Position numbers and translations under genes: made by a program
Notes under the pieces: generated by a model
The model's input: only the letters and a program-made list of their open reading frames with translations
Databases searched by the model: none
What the model was told of the DNA's origin: nothing
NCBI GenBank assembly: GCA_030835065.1
Contig: JAUQWR010000783.1
Location: 1-6,247, forward strand
From: Candidatus Kapaibacterium sp.
Lineage (GTDB): Bacteria > Bacteroidota > Ignavibacteria > Kapaibacteriales > UBA2268
Direction: 5' to 3'
Length of the DNA: 6,247 nt
Shown: piece after piece, positions 1 to 5,871 of the stretch
How positions within the stretch are numbered: the stretch's first letter is position 1
Layout: every line of letters starts with the position of its first letter

Positions 1-634
<634 letters not shown>

Positions 635-636
635 TT

Positions 637-667
637 AAAATTTATTTTTCACATTTTAAAGTGCAAA
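637..667 (-). promoter_or_regulatory. Candidate Bacteroidota-type promoter for enolase
   Basis: On the minus strand a TTTG (664-667) is followed after 19 nt by TAAATTTT (637-644), which matches the Bacteroidota -33/-7 pattern (TTTG, about 19 nt, TAnnTTTG) at all but the last base. Transcription would start near 630, giving a leader of about 17 nt before the enolase ATG. The -33 element overlaps the T-tract of the trxA terminator. The region is AT-rich, and a second TAAATTTT lies at 626-633, so a chance match is possible. Confidence 0.35.
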
Positions 668-697
668 AACGGCAACTGAGTAAACTCCCAATTGCCG
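665..697 (-). terminator. Intrinsic terminator downstream of trxA
   Basis: Read on the minus strand, 697-670 folds into an 11-bp stem: six perfect pairs CGGCAA/TTGCCG at the base, then five pairs including two G-U wobbles. The loop is 6 nt and the stem is followed at once by TTTTT (669-665). This is a canonical Rho-independent terminator. It ends the trxA transcript and separates it from enolase. Confidence 0.8.
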
Positions 698-708
698 CTG
701 CAAATTTT

Positions 709-810
709 TCAAGCAGTTTTATAAAAAACTAACCCGCAGCCGAACATTTTCTCAATGTGTCGGGTATGTATTAATTTAAGTTCGTCTTCATTTATTGCTT
801 GTTTCGACAT
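709..810 (-). CDS. Possible 33-residue small protein between trxA and its terminator
   Basis: An ATG at 808-810 opens a frame of 33 residues ending in TGA at 709-711. It begins 14 nt after the trxA stop and ends 11 nt before the terminator stem, so it would sit on the trxA transcript. The N-terminal part is mixed charged (MSKQAINEDELKLIHTRHIE) and the C-terminal part is KMFGCGLVFYKTA, with one cysteine. I recognise no family. There is no clear Shine-Dalgarno sequence before the ATG, though Bacteroidota often initiate without one. The alternative is that this is simply the trxA 3' untranslated region: a weaker hairpin (733-764) with a nearby T-run lies inside it and could be a first, imperfect terminator. 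Confidence 0.3.
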   Translation of the reverse strand: MSKQAINEDELKLIHTRHIEKMFGCGLVFYKTA

Positions 811-824
811 TTTAACAACACAAA

Positions 825-1148
825 TTATAAGTGTGCATTCAATCTATCAACAATTTGTTGCTTAGGTACTGCGCCAATAATTCTATCAACAGCTTCGCCA
901 CCTTTGAATATAACAATAGTTGGAATCGAACGAATACCTAAATTCATTGCTGTTTCTTGATTATTATCAACATCTAATTTGCAAATTTTTGCTTTGCCTT
1001 CATATTCATTTGCTAATTCATCGATAAATGGGGCAATCATTCTGCATGGACCGCACCATGTAGCCCAGAAATCTATCAGTACTGGTACATTTGAATTAAT
1101 TACTTCTTGTTCAAACAATGCGTCTGTCAAATGAAGCGGATGTGCCAT
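825..1148 (-). CDS. trxA: Thioredoxin
   Basis: Small cytoplasmic dithiol-disulfide oxidoreductase that reduces protein disulfides and is itself normally reduced by thioredoxin reductase with NADPH. The 107-residue length is typical. It has the buried Asp26, the active site WCGPC (31-35; redox cysteines C32 and C35), the cis-proline P76 in the RSIPT motif, and the conserved FKGG turn (81-84) and G92. An extra cysteine, C56, lies in KICKLDVD. There is no signal peptide. The start at 1146-1148 has a strong AGGAG site (1155-1159) with 6-nt spacing. It is transcribed divergently from the acyl-CoA dehydrogenase and followed by an intrinsic terminator, so it is probably monocistronic, or shared only with the small ORF at 709-810. 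Very secure. Confidence 0.97.
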   Translation of the reverse strand: MAHPLHLTDALFEQEVINSNVPVLIDFWATWCGPCRMIAPFIDELANEYEGKAKICKLDVDNNQETAMNLGIRSIPTIVIFKGGEAVDRIIGAVPKQQIVDRLNAHL

Positions 1149-1287
1149 TTCTCTCTCCTATCTTCTAAAAATAAATTTACCGTTTTATAACATTAATAAA
1201 ACGAAAAATATGAAATTTTAATTTAATAAATTAGTTAATTATTAGAAAATTTTTTGTTTGTTTTTTATTCTATTATTTCAGGTTTTT

Positions 1288-1318
1288 CAAAAATATTTCT
1301 ATAAAAATTTTGTTTAAA
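1288..1318 (-). promoter_or_regulatory. Candidate promoter for trxA
   Basis: On the minus strand TATTTTTG (1288-1295) matches the Bacteroidota -7 consensus TAnnTTTG exactly. Nineteen nt upstream is TTTA (1315-1318), a three-of-four match to the -33 TTTG. Transcription would start near 1281 and give an unusually long, very AT-rich leader of about 130 nt. The long leader and the AT bias keep confidence low. Confidence 0.3.
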
Positions 1319-1337
1319 CTAAAAATTAATAAAATTG
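1309..1337 (+). promoter_or_regulatory. Candidate promoter for the dehydrogenase-TPR operon
   Basis: TTTG (1309-1312) is followed after 17 nt by TAAAATTG (1330-1337), seven of eight matches to TAnnTTTG with one substitution. A start near 1345 would give a leader of about 58 nt. It overlaps the candidate trxA promoter on the other strand. The spacing is shorter than the usual 19 nt, so this is tentative. Confidence 0.25.
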
Positions 1338-1349
1338 AAATTTATTTGC

Positions 1350-1387
1350 TTCGTTTAACTTACTAAAACACATTATTCACAAACGAA
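1350..1387 (+). repeat. Inverted repeat in the dehydrogenase leader
   Basis: Perfect 7-bp arms TTCGTTT (1350-1356) and AAACGAA (1381-1387) are separated by 24 nt and end 5 nt before the AAGGG ribosome binding site. It could be a spaced operator dyad or a weak leader stem. No regulator is identifiable, and a 7-bp dyad may be chance. Confidence 0.2.
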
Positions 1388-1402
1388 CATACAAGGGTCG
1401 TT

Positions 1403-2284
1403 ATGGAAATTAAAGACGTTTTAGTGATTGGTGCTGGTACTATGGGCAATGGTATTGCACATGTTCTCGGAATGCATAGTATTAATGTTGCTCTTTATGA
1501 TATCAACGAATCTGCAGTCAACAAAGGTTTGGCTACTATCGAAAAAAATCTTAACAGACAAGTAGCAAAAGGCACTATATCCGACGATACTGCAAAAGCA
1601 ACTCTATCTAAGATTTTGCCTGTTAGCTCTTTCGATGATGCAAAGTCTGTTCAGCTTGTTATCGAAGCTGCTACCGAAAACAAAGAACTAAAATTTAAAA
1701 TTTTTAGAGAATTGGATTCGGCAATAAATTCTGAAGCAATTTTTGCATCAAATACTTCTACTATATCCATCACTGAGATTGCATCACAAACTAAACGTCC
1801 AGACAAAGTAATCGGAATGCATTTTATGAATCCGGTACCAATGATGAAACTTGTCGAAATTATTCGTGGTTTGGCTTGCACCGATCAGGTGTTCGATTTA
1901 ATTAAAGATTTAACTCTAAAATTAGAGAAAATTCCGGTTGTAGCAAATGATTATCCGGGATTTATAGCCAACCGCATTCTTATGCCGTTTATTAATGAAG
2001 CAATTTTTGCTCTTATGGAAAGTGTCGGATCTATAGTAGATATCGACAATACTGCAAAACTCGGTTTTGCTCACCCGATGGGACCACTCACTTTGGCAGA
2101 TTTGATTGGCTTGGATACTGTTCTTGCAATCATTGAAGTACTGCATAATGATTTGGGAGATCCGCGATACCGTCCGGCTCCTCTTCTTAAAAAAATGGTT
2201 GCTGCAGGTTTTCTTGGTAGAAAGTCTGGAAAAGGATTTTATGATTATTCTTCTGCAGAGCCAAAACCAATCAAGCTTATTTAA
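1403..2284 (+). CDS. hbd: 3-hydroxybutyryl-CoA (short-chain 3-hydroxyacyl-CoA) dehydrogenase
   Basis: Cytoplasmic dehydrogenase that interconverts acetoacetyl-CoA (or other short 3-ketoacyl-CoA) and the (S)-3-hydroxyacyl-CoA using NAD(P)(H), as in butyrate metabolism or beta-oxidation. The 293-residue length fits the stand-alone Hbd/HADH family (about 280-295). Residues 5-190 form the Rossmann domain, with dinucleotide motif GAGTMG (10-15) and the acidic D33 at the end of the second strand. Catalytic and substrate residues match the family: S119 in SNTST, H140 in GMHFMNP, E152 in KLVEII and N190 in GFIANR. The C-terminal helical dimerisation domain contains [18 protein letters not shown] (221-238) and the terminal [11 protein letters not shown] (272-282). 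Start: AAGGG (1393-1397), 5 nt before the ATG. The TPR gene follows after 23 nt. No thiolase or crotonase is in view, so the pathway direction is open. paaH or fadB2-type naming is equally possible. Confidence 0.92.
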   Translation: MEIKDVLVIGAGTMGNGIAHVLGMHSINVALYDINESAVNKGLATIEKNLNRQVAKGTISDDTAKATLSKILPVSSFDDAKSVQLVIEAATENKELKFKIFRELDSAINSEAIFASNTSTISITEIASQTKRPDKVIGMHFMNPVPMMKLVEIIRGLACTDQVFDLIKDLTLKLEKIPVVANDYPGFIANRILMPFINEAIFALMESVGSIVDIDNTAKLGFAHPMGPLTLADLIGLDTVLAIIEVLHNDLGDPRYRPAPLLKKMVAAGFLGRKSGKGFYDYSSAEPKPIKLI

Positions 2285-2307
2285 TTCTTATTATATCGGA
2301 GGAAAAA

Positions 2308-3000
2308 ATGACTGCAAGTAATTATGATTCGGACAATCCTCACGTTTTGGCTGCTTATGATGCCGAAACCAAAGGCAAATACCACGAAGCTATTAATCAT
2401 TACAAAAAAGCTTTGGAAACCGAACCTAACTTAGGTATTGTTCACAAACATTTAGGCAATGTTTTTTATAGGCTTGGCGCACTCAAAGACGCTATAGAGC
2501 ATCTCGAAAAGTCTGTTGCTCTATTACCTGGATTTCCTACTGCACACTATGATTTGGGCTTGGCTTATTATCGCGAAGCTAAATTTAGAATGGCTACTGC
2601 CGAATTACAAAAAGTTTTAGAACTTGACTCTGAATTTTTGCTTGCTCATTATTGGTTAGGAATTATTTTCTATCATAGAGGCAACTTAAATAAAGCTCGC
2701 GAACATTATATTCATGTTACTAAGATGAGTCCTGAATTTACTATTGCATATTTCCATCTTGGTGTTACTTCACTCAGATTGGGCTTATACCAAGAAGCTG
2801 CCGAATGTTTTTCGAAAGTGATAGAAATCAATCCTGAATCAGCTGCTACACATGCTCTTCTTGGCGATGCTTTAATGAATTTAGAAAAACGCTACGAAGC
2901 TCGCCAATGCTACAAAAAAGCTTTGGAATTAGATCCTGACGACGTCAAAGCCAAAAATGGTATTGCTATGCTTGGCGATTTTAAAGATGTTACTTTCTGA
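2308..3000 (+). CDS. Six-repeat TPR protein
   Basis: A 230-residue protein made almost wholly of tetratricopeptide repeats, which form a superhelical surface for binding other proteins. Six 34-residue units run from about residue 10 to 213. The repeat-ending proline falls in register at 40, 74, 142, 176 and 210, and is replaced by S108 in the third unit. Typical positions are visible, such as KALETEPN (34-41), HLGNVFYRLG (48-57), YDLGLAYY (81-88) and KKALELDPDD (203-212). There is no signal peptide or membrane segment, so it should be cytoplasmic. The ribosome binding site is strong (GGAGG, 2298-2302, 5 nt before ATG), and the gene lies 23 nt after the dehydrogenase, so the two are almost certainly co-transcribed. 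The binding partner is unknown. A functional link to the dehydrogenase is only suggested by the operon. Confidence 0.9.
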   Translation: MTASNYDSDNPHVLAAYDAETKGKYHEAINHYKKALETEPNLGIVHKHLGNVFYRLGALKDAIEHLEKSVALLPGFPTAHYDLGLAYYREAKFRMATAELQKVLELDSEFLLAHYWLGIIFYHRGNLNKAREHYIHVTKMSPEFTIAYFHLGVTSLRLGLYQEAAECFSKVIEINPESAATHALLGDALMNLEKRYEARQCYKKALELDPDDVKAKNGIAMLGDFKDVTF

Positions 3001-3013
3001 TTTATTAAAATTG

Positions 3014-3047
3014 AGGGGCAGAATAATCTGCCCCTTGTTTTATTTAT
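3014..3047 (+). terminator. Intrinsic terminator between convergent genes
   Basis: A perfect 9-bp stem AGGGGCAGA/TCTGCCCCT (3014-3022 with 3027-3035) with an ATAA loop is followed by a T-rich tract (ttgttttattt). It ends the dehydrogenase-TPR operon 13 nt after the TPR stop. The protease gene ends at 3061 on the opposite strand, about 25 nt from the same stem. Its minus-strand tail (CAATTTTAAT) is a poorer U-tract, so termination may be bidirectional but stronger rightward. Confidence 0.85.
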
Positions 3048-3060
3048 TAATTTATACTTA

Positions 3061-4110
3061 TCATTTTAATACTATTACTTTTTCGCTTATTCTATATTTT
3101 CCATATTCAAAATTTAAAATATACATACCTGCCGGAATATCATTTATTGGAAATCTTAAATTATGATCTCCTTCATTAAAAATTTCATCTGCAAACAAAC
3201 TTATGGTATTTCCTAATAAATCACATAAATAAATACTTGTTCTTTCTTGTAATTCCATTTTAAACTTAATATTAATATACTTATCACATGGTTTTGGATA
3301 AATTTCTAAACTAATTTTTTCACCTTTAATATTTTCAAATACATCTACCGGTCTACCAACCGAAGGAATACAATATAATCTTCTAAATCTATCAACATCA
3401 CACATATCAAAATTAATATTTCTACCTCTATAATATCGTACCATAACAGCAGAATTTGGTCCATCATGAGCCAAGCCCACATAATGCCCTAATTCATGAA
3501 GAGCAATTGATTGAAAATCTAAGCAAACTAATGGCGAAACACAGGCATTTGGAGTAGTTGACCACCTATATTGAGGCAATTGTACCCATAATTCATTAGT
3601 ATTATTAAATATTATTTCACTCCGTCCTCTTGGACTCGATGGGCTGCAGCCTGATGAGTCAACAATGATTGCATAATTCATTCTATCTAATGCTGAGTTG
3701 CCAATAGCAAAAGTAGTGGCACCGATCACGGTCGGATCTGATGACCAGTAAAATTCACCACCACTATTAGTTGCCTGCCAGGTAAGCCCACGTGGAGAAG
3801 AGCATTGAAGTGACCAATGCCCTCTAGCCCAGTCCATAAATGCTTGAGCATTATTTGCATTGAATGCAATCACATGGTTTGCTCCCGTTGGTGGATTTAC
3901 TGTAAGCTGATTTTGATATCTTGCAATATGAGGACCATTATTAATTGCTGGAGCAGGCCAATGTTCACATCCGTCACTCAAAGGAGTAACTGTTGATTGT
4001 TCTGACTCACTATAACATGAACTTGCTTGAAAATGCAGATTGCCACATTGGGAATAAACCTCAGTATTAATCCCCAAAACTATAATGACAAATAAAATTA
4101 ACTTTTTCAT
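3061..4110 (-). CDS. Secreted metzincin-type zinc metalloprotease with T9SS sorting tail
   Basis: Predicted exported zinc endopeptidase, 349 residues from the ATG at 4108-4110. Residues 1-20 are a signal peptide (MKKLILFVIIVLG core, likely cleavage S20/Q21). Residues about 60-250 are the catalytic domain, with the zinc motif HELGHYVGLAHD (205-216): H205, H209 and H215 bind zinc and E206 is the general base. M223 in SAVM fits the metzincin Met-turn. The pattern is closest to matrixins (M10) and, with Asp after the third His, also resembles adamalysins (M12B). Residues about 265-349 form a type-A T9SS C-terminal domain (LEIYPKPCDKYINI at 268, IPAGMYIL at 325, final EKVIVLK), which would direct it across the outer membrane and be removed. 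Ten cysteines follow the signal peptide region, plausibly disulfides. An upstream in-frame ATG at 4197 is rejected because this start overlaps the previous stop as ATGA and places the signal peptide at the N-terminus. There is no obvious propeptide cysteine switch. The substrate is unknown. Confidence 0.88.
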   Translation of the reverse strand: MKKLILFVIIVLGINTEVYSQCGNLHFQASSCYSESEQSTVTPLSDGCEHWPAPAINNGPHIARYQNQLTVNPPTGANHVIAFNANNAQAFMDWARGHWSLQCSSPRGLTWQATNSGGEFYWSSDPTVIGATTFAIGNSALDRMNYAIIVDSSGCSPSSPRGRSEIIFNNTNELWVQLPQYRWSTTPNACVSPLVCLDFQSIALHELGHYVGLAHDGPNSAVMVRYYRGRNINFDMCDVDRFRRLYCIPSVGRPVDVFENIKGEKISLEIYPKPCDKYINIKFKMELQERTSIYLCDLLGNTISLFADEIFNEGDHNLRFPINDIPAGMYILNFEYGKYRISEKVIVLK

Positions 4111-5087
4111 TTTACCCACCATAATTTTAAATTTTTGATGAGATTCATGATATAAGTATAGAAGTCTGCATCCATCGGATTTTTGCCTAAACCCCAAAAA
4201 TCAGATTCATCTTCGACCATACCGTTAGATATTTTAAATAATCCACCACTTGTTTCGAGTTGATTAACAGGCACTAATACATCAGCATTATCATTATAAG
4301 CCATTTGAACCAAAAATACATAATACTCTTCGCCTGGATTGACCATTCTCATTGTAGTGCTTGTGTTTTTGCCTCTCTGACTATCAAATCCAGTATTTGT
4401 ATTCCAAAATGTCGGGTATCCAAAATTCAAACAATTATCACCAACCACCTGGATTTTATCTGATTTTTCTCTTTTTGCCTCATATTTGCAATTATTTGGA
4501 AGATAAATTCCTTTTATCCTTTGAATAACTGTGCACGAAACATTTGTCCATGGTATCGGTTCGCCCGGATATGTTGTATCTACTCCGGAAATAACCTGAT
4601 CTACTCTAACCCTAAGAATATAATGAGCTAAGCAAAGCATTGCATAGTCTTTGCCAAATTCATTGATTCTGCTTTGAATTGCATGATTTAGCCCATAATA
4701 GGAATTAGCCGGAAATGAAAGATAATGCCCTGTTTGAAGAATATCTCGTGTTACAAACATATAATTCCTCAATAGTTTTGGGCTATACTCTGTTACTGCA
4801 TACATAAATCTTGCAGCAACTCTCATCGAATCGAGACTTGTTGATAGTGGAGAATTTAACACTTCTTCGATTGGAACCATCTTGGATATTGAATCCATAG
4901 CAATATAACCCACCATACAGTCTTTAGACATATCCGTCCTCAATGGTGGTATGCTCAAGGTCTCATTCTCATAGATATAGGATTGATATCTCTGATCAGG
5001 ACCATAAGTCGAAAATTGGGCATAACTACTATTTGTACATAATAGCATCGCTAAGATTAAGCCCAATACTCTGATTGAATTTTTCAT
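4107..5087 (-). CDS. Exported protein of unknown function, coupled to the protease
   Basis: I do not recognise a family for this 326-residue protein. Residues 1-23 are a clear signal peptide (hydrophobic VLGLILAMLLC, cleavage after SSYA before Q24). C17 is inside the hydrophobic core without a lipobox, so it is not a lipoprotein. The mature part has an alpha-rich stretch (about 80-150) and then a beta-type region (about 152-300) with A-HYILRVRVDQV, CTVIQRIKG (185-193), C219, PGEEYYVFLV (251-260) and GGLFKISNG (281-289). This order (strand, ...KG..., Cys, GEEYYVF) is loosely like netrin/TIMP-type OB folds in exported bacterial proteins, but that is a guess. There is no T9SS tail. Its TGA overlaps the protease ATG (ATGA, 4107-4110), implying coupled translation in one operon. 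The start at 5085-5087 has AGGTG (5092-5096), which lies inside a potential hairpin. Confidence 0.8.
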   Translation of the reverse strand: MKNSIRVLGLILAMLLCTNSSYAQFSTYGPDQRYQSYIYENETLSIPPLRTDMSKDCMVGYIAMDSISKMVPIEEVLNSPLSTSLDSMRVAARFMYAVTEYSPKLLRNYMFVTRDILQTGHYLSFPANSYYGLNHAIQSRINEFGKDYAMLCLAHYILRVRVDQVISGVDTTYPGEPIPWTNVSCTVIQRIKGIYLPNNCKYEAKREKSDKIQVVGDNCLNFGYPTFWNTNTGFDSQRGKNTSTTMRMVNPGEEYYVFLVQMAYNDNADVLVPVNQLETSGGLFKISNGMVEDESDFWGLGKNPMDADFYTYIMNLIKNLKLWWVK

Positions 5088-5129
5088 TAAGCACCTATTT
5101 GTTGTAGTGACAACTAACTATGTGCTTAA
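5087..5129 (-). promoter_or_regulatory. Hairpin that would mask the RBS of the exported-protein/protease operon
   Basis: The outer arms TTAAGCAC (5087-5094) and GTGCTTAA (5122-5129) pair perfectly over 8 bp. The stem continues inward with TA/TA, TT/AA and GTTGT/ACAAC (5101-5105 with 5110-5114), interrupted by two mismatches and one bulge, and closes on a 4-nt loop: 17 bp in 43 nt. In the minus-strand RNA the AGGUG ribosome binding site (5096-5092) and the A of the start codon (5087) lie in the 3' arm. Folding would therefore occlude initiation, as in thermosensors and other translational switches. It could instead be a DNA operator dyad. The pairing is seen directly; the function is inferred. 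Confidence 0.5.
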
Positions 5130-5170
5130 ATTATTAAAATTTATAATTAATAAAAATTATTTAATAATAA

Positions 5171-5255
5171 TAATAACGCATATCAACGCCAGTTTTAATT
5201 TCTTATTAATCAATCACATAATCGATGTTATCAACTGCCTTGATATGCTTTATTA
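5171..5255. repeat. Long imperfect inverted repeat in intergenic DNA
   Basis: Arms 5171-5194 and 5233-5255 pair over 21 bp: TAATAA, then GCATATCAA/TTGATATGC (9 perfect pairs), then GC and AGTT, with two mismatches and one bulged C. The 38-nt centre includes an AT-only 5-bp minor stem (5195-5209) and TGTTATC (5226-5232). No T-tract follows on either strand, so it is not an intrinsic terminator. It could be a structured leader RNA for the 5087 operon, a DNA-binding dyad, or the remnant of a very small non-autonomous element. Part of the outer arm lies in an AAT-repeat tract, so only the central 15 pairs carry much weight. Confidence 0.4.
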
Positions 5256-5272
5256 AATTTTATTTTGTGAAT

Positions 5273-5305
5273 TATGTATCATATAGATAACATATATGAC
5301 ACATA
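5273..5305. repeat. 12-bp inverted repeat with 7-nt loop
   Basis: TATGT (5273-5277) pairs with ACATA (5301-5305) and TCATATA (5279-5285) with TATATGA (5293-5299), separated by one A-C mismatch. The loop is GATAACA (5286-5292). That loop is exactly complementary to TGTTATC (5226-5232) in the centre of the neighbouring inverted repeat. There is no adjacent T-tract. It lies 43 nt beyond the DUF4199 stop and upstream of the exported-protein gene, so it could be an operator, a 3' end structure or part of a leader. Confidence 0.35.
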
Positions 5306-5348
5306 GTATCCAATTCCACTATACTTTAATTTCAATTTTAAAGACAGC

Positions 5349-5855
5349 TTATGCCTGCTCTGCTTTTAACTTGAGTTTATTTACAATTAATGGTATTAAT
5401 GAAGACATCAATAATCCACTAAATGTAGAAGCTATAATATTAGTTATTAAATAAAATGTAAAACTATACTGAAATTGGGCTTGCTCTAATGTCAATTTAT
5501 TATTTACAATTGCATATTGTATTGCATCCGAAAAGTAGTTTGGATTTGCCAAATATGCCAGTGAATGTATGATAGGCAATAAAAGTAAGAATAACAAAGT
5601 TATTATAGTCCCTGATTTGAACCCGGCTTTATAAGTCATTTCACCAAGCAATCTTCGAGATTTAATATTAAACAAAGCAAATGTGAAACTATAAATCGAA
5701 GAAATAGTAAAAGGAATACCTGAAAATACTATTTTGCTAATACTCTCAAATTCATATATACCAAATAGTCTGTCAATAAGAATAAAGAATAAGTGAACTA
5801 TTCCCAAAATAAGTGCCCATTTCAATTCCAAAGAAATTTTTTTCATAACAACCAT
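5349..5855 (-). CDS. DUF4199-like four-helix inner membrane protein
   Basis: A 168-residue hydrophobic protein with four predicted membrane segments at about 12-32, 43-63, 82-102 and 131-158. The layout resembles the DUF4199 family of Bacteroidota: helix 1 after MKK..LELKWALILG, the amphipathic linker MTYKAGFKSG (73-82) leading into helix 3, and the extracytoplasmic or loop segment with NPNYFSD (104-110) before a short charged helix and helix 4. The function of that family is unknown. The start is uncertain: ATG at 5853-5855 has only a weak AAAGAA site, and ATG at 5844-5846 (MKKISLELK) gives an equally sensible N-terminus three residues shorter. It begins 16 nt after the YciI-family gene, so the two are probably one transcript. 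Family assignment is from pattern memory, not a search. Confidence 0.7.
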   Translation of the reverse strand: MVVMKKISLELKWALILGIVHLFFILIDRLFGIYEFESISKIVFSGIPFTISSIYSFTFALFNIKSRRLLGEMTYKAGFKSGTIITLLFLLLLPIIHSLAYLANPNYFSDAIQYAIVNNKLTLEQAQFQYSFTFYLITNIIASTFSGLLMSSLIPLIVNKLKLKAEQA

Positions 5856-5871
5856 TTAATTCTTTTAAACA

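Noticed and set aside
733..764. Hairpin after trxA as the main terminator
   Set aside because: The stem is short and bulged, and the T-run does not follow it directly. The hairpin at 670-697 with immediate TTTTT is far better.
1651..1881. Minus-strand open frame of 76 codons
   Set aside because: It is antisense to the catalytic region of the acyl-CoA dehydrogenase, whose motifs are intact, so this is a shadow frame.
1922..2146. Minus-strand open frame of 74 codons
   Set aside because: Antisense shadow inside the dehydrogenase gene, with no ribosome binding site or recognisable domain.
2106..2321. Plus-strand frame overlapping the dehydrogenase end and TPR start
   Set aside because: It is out of frame with two well-supported genes and its product shows no domain.
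2957..3166. Plus-strand frame spanning the TPR end and the convergent terminator
   Set aside because: It crosses a strong intrinsic terminator and is antisense to the T9SS tail of the protease. Its hydrophobic look comes from T-rich sequence.
4050..4110. Possible lipoprotein signal in the protease (VYSQC)
   Set aside because: Gln directly precedes the Cys, so the lipobox requirement for a small residue at -1 is not met. Signal peptidase I cleavage after Ser20 fits better.
5161..5176. AAT-repeat tract as a microsatellite or phase-variable element
   Set aside because: Only a few trinucleotide units in strongly AT-rich intergenic DNA, with no link to a reading frame. Treated as low complexity.
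5171..5255. Inverted repeat as an insertion-sequence end pair
   Set aside because: There is no transposase, no convincing target duplication and only 38 nt between the arms. A MITE remnant remains possible but is not supported enough to call.
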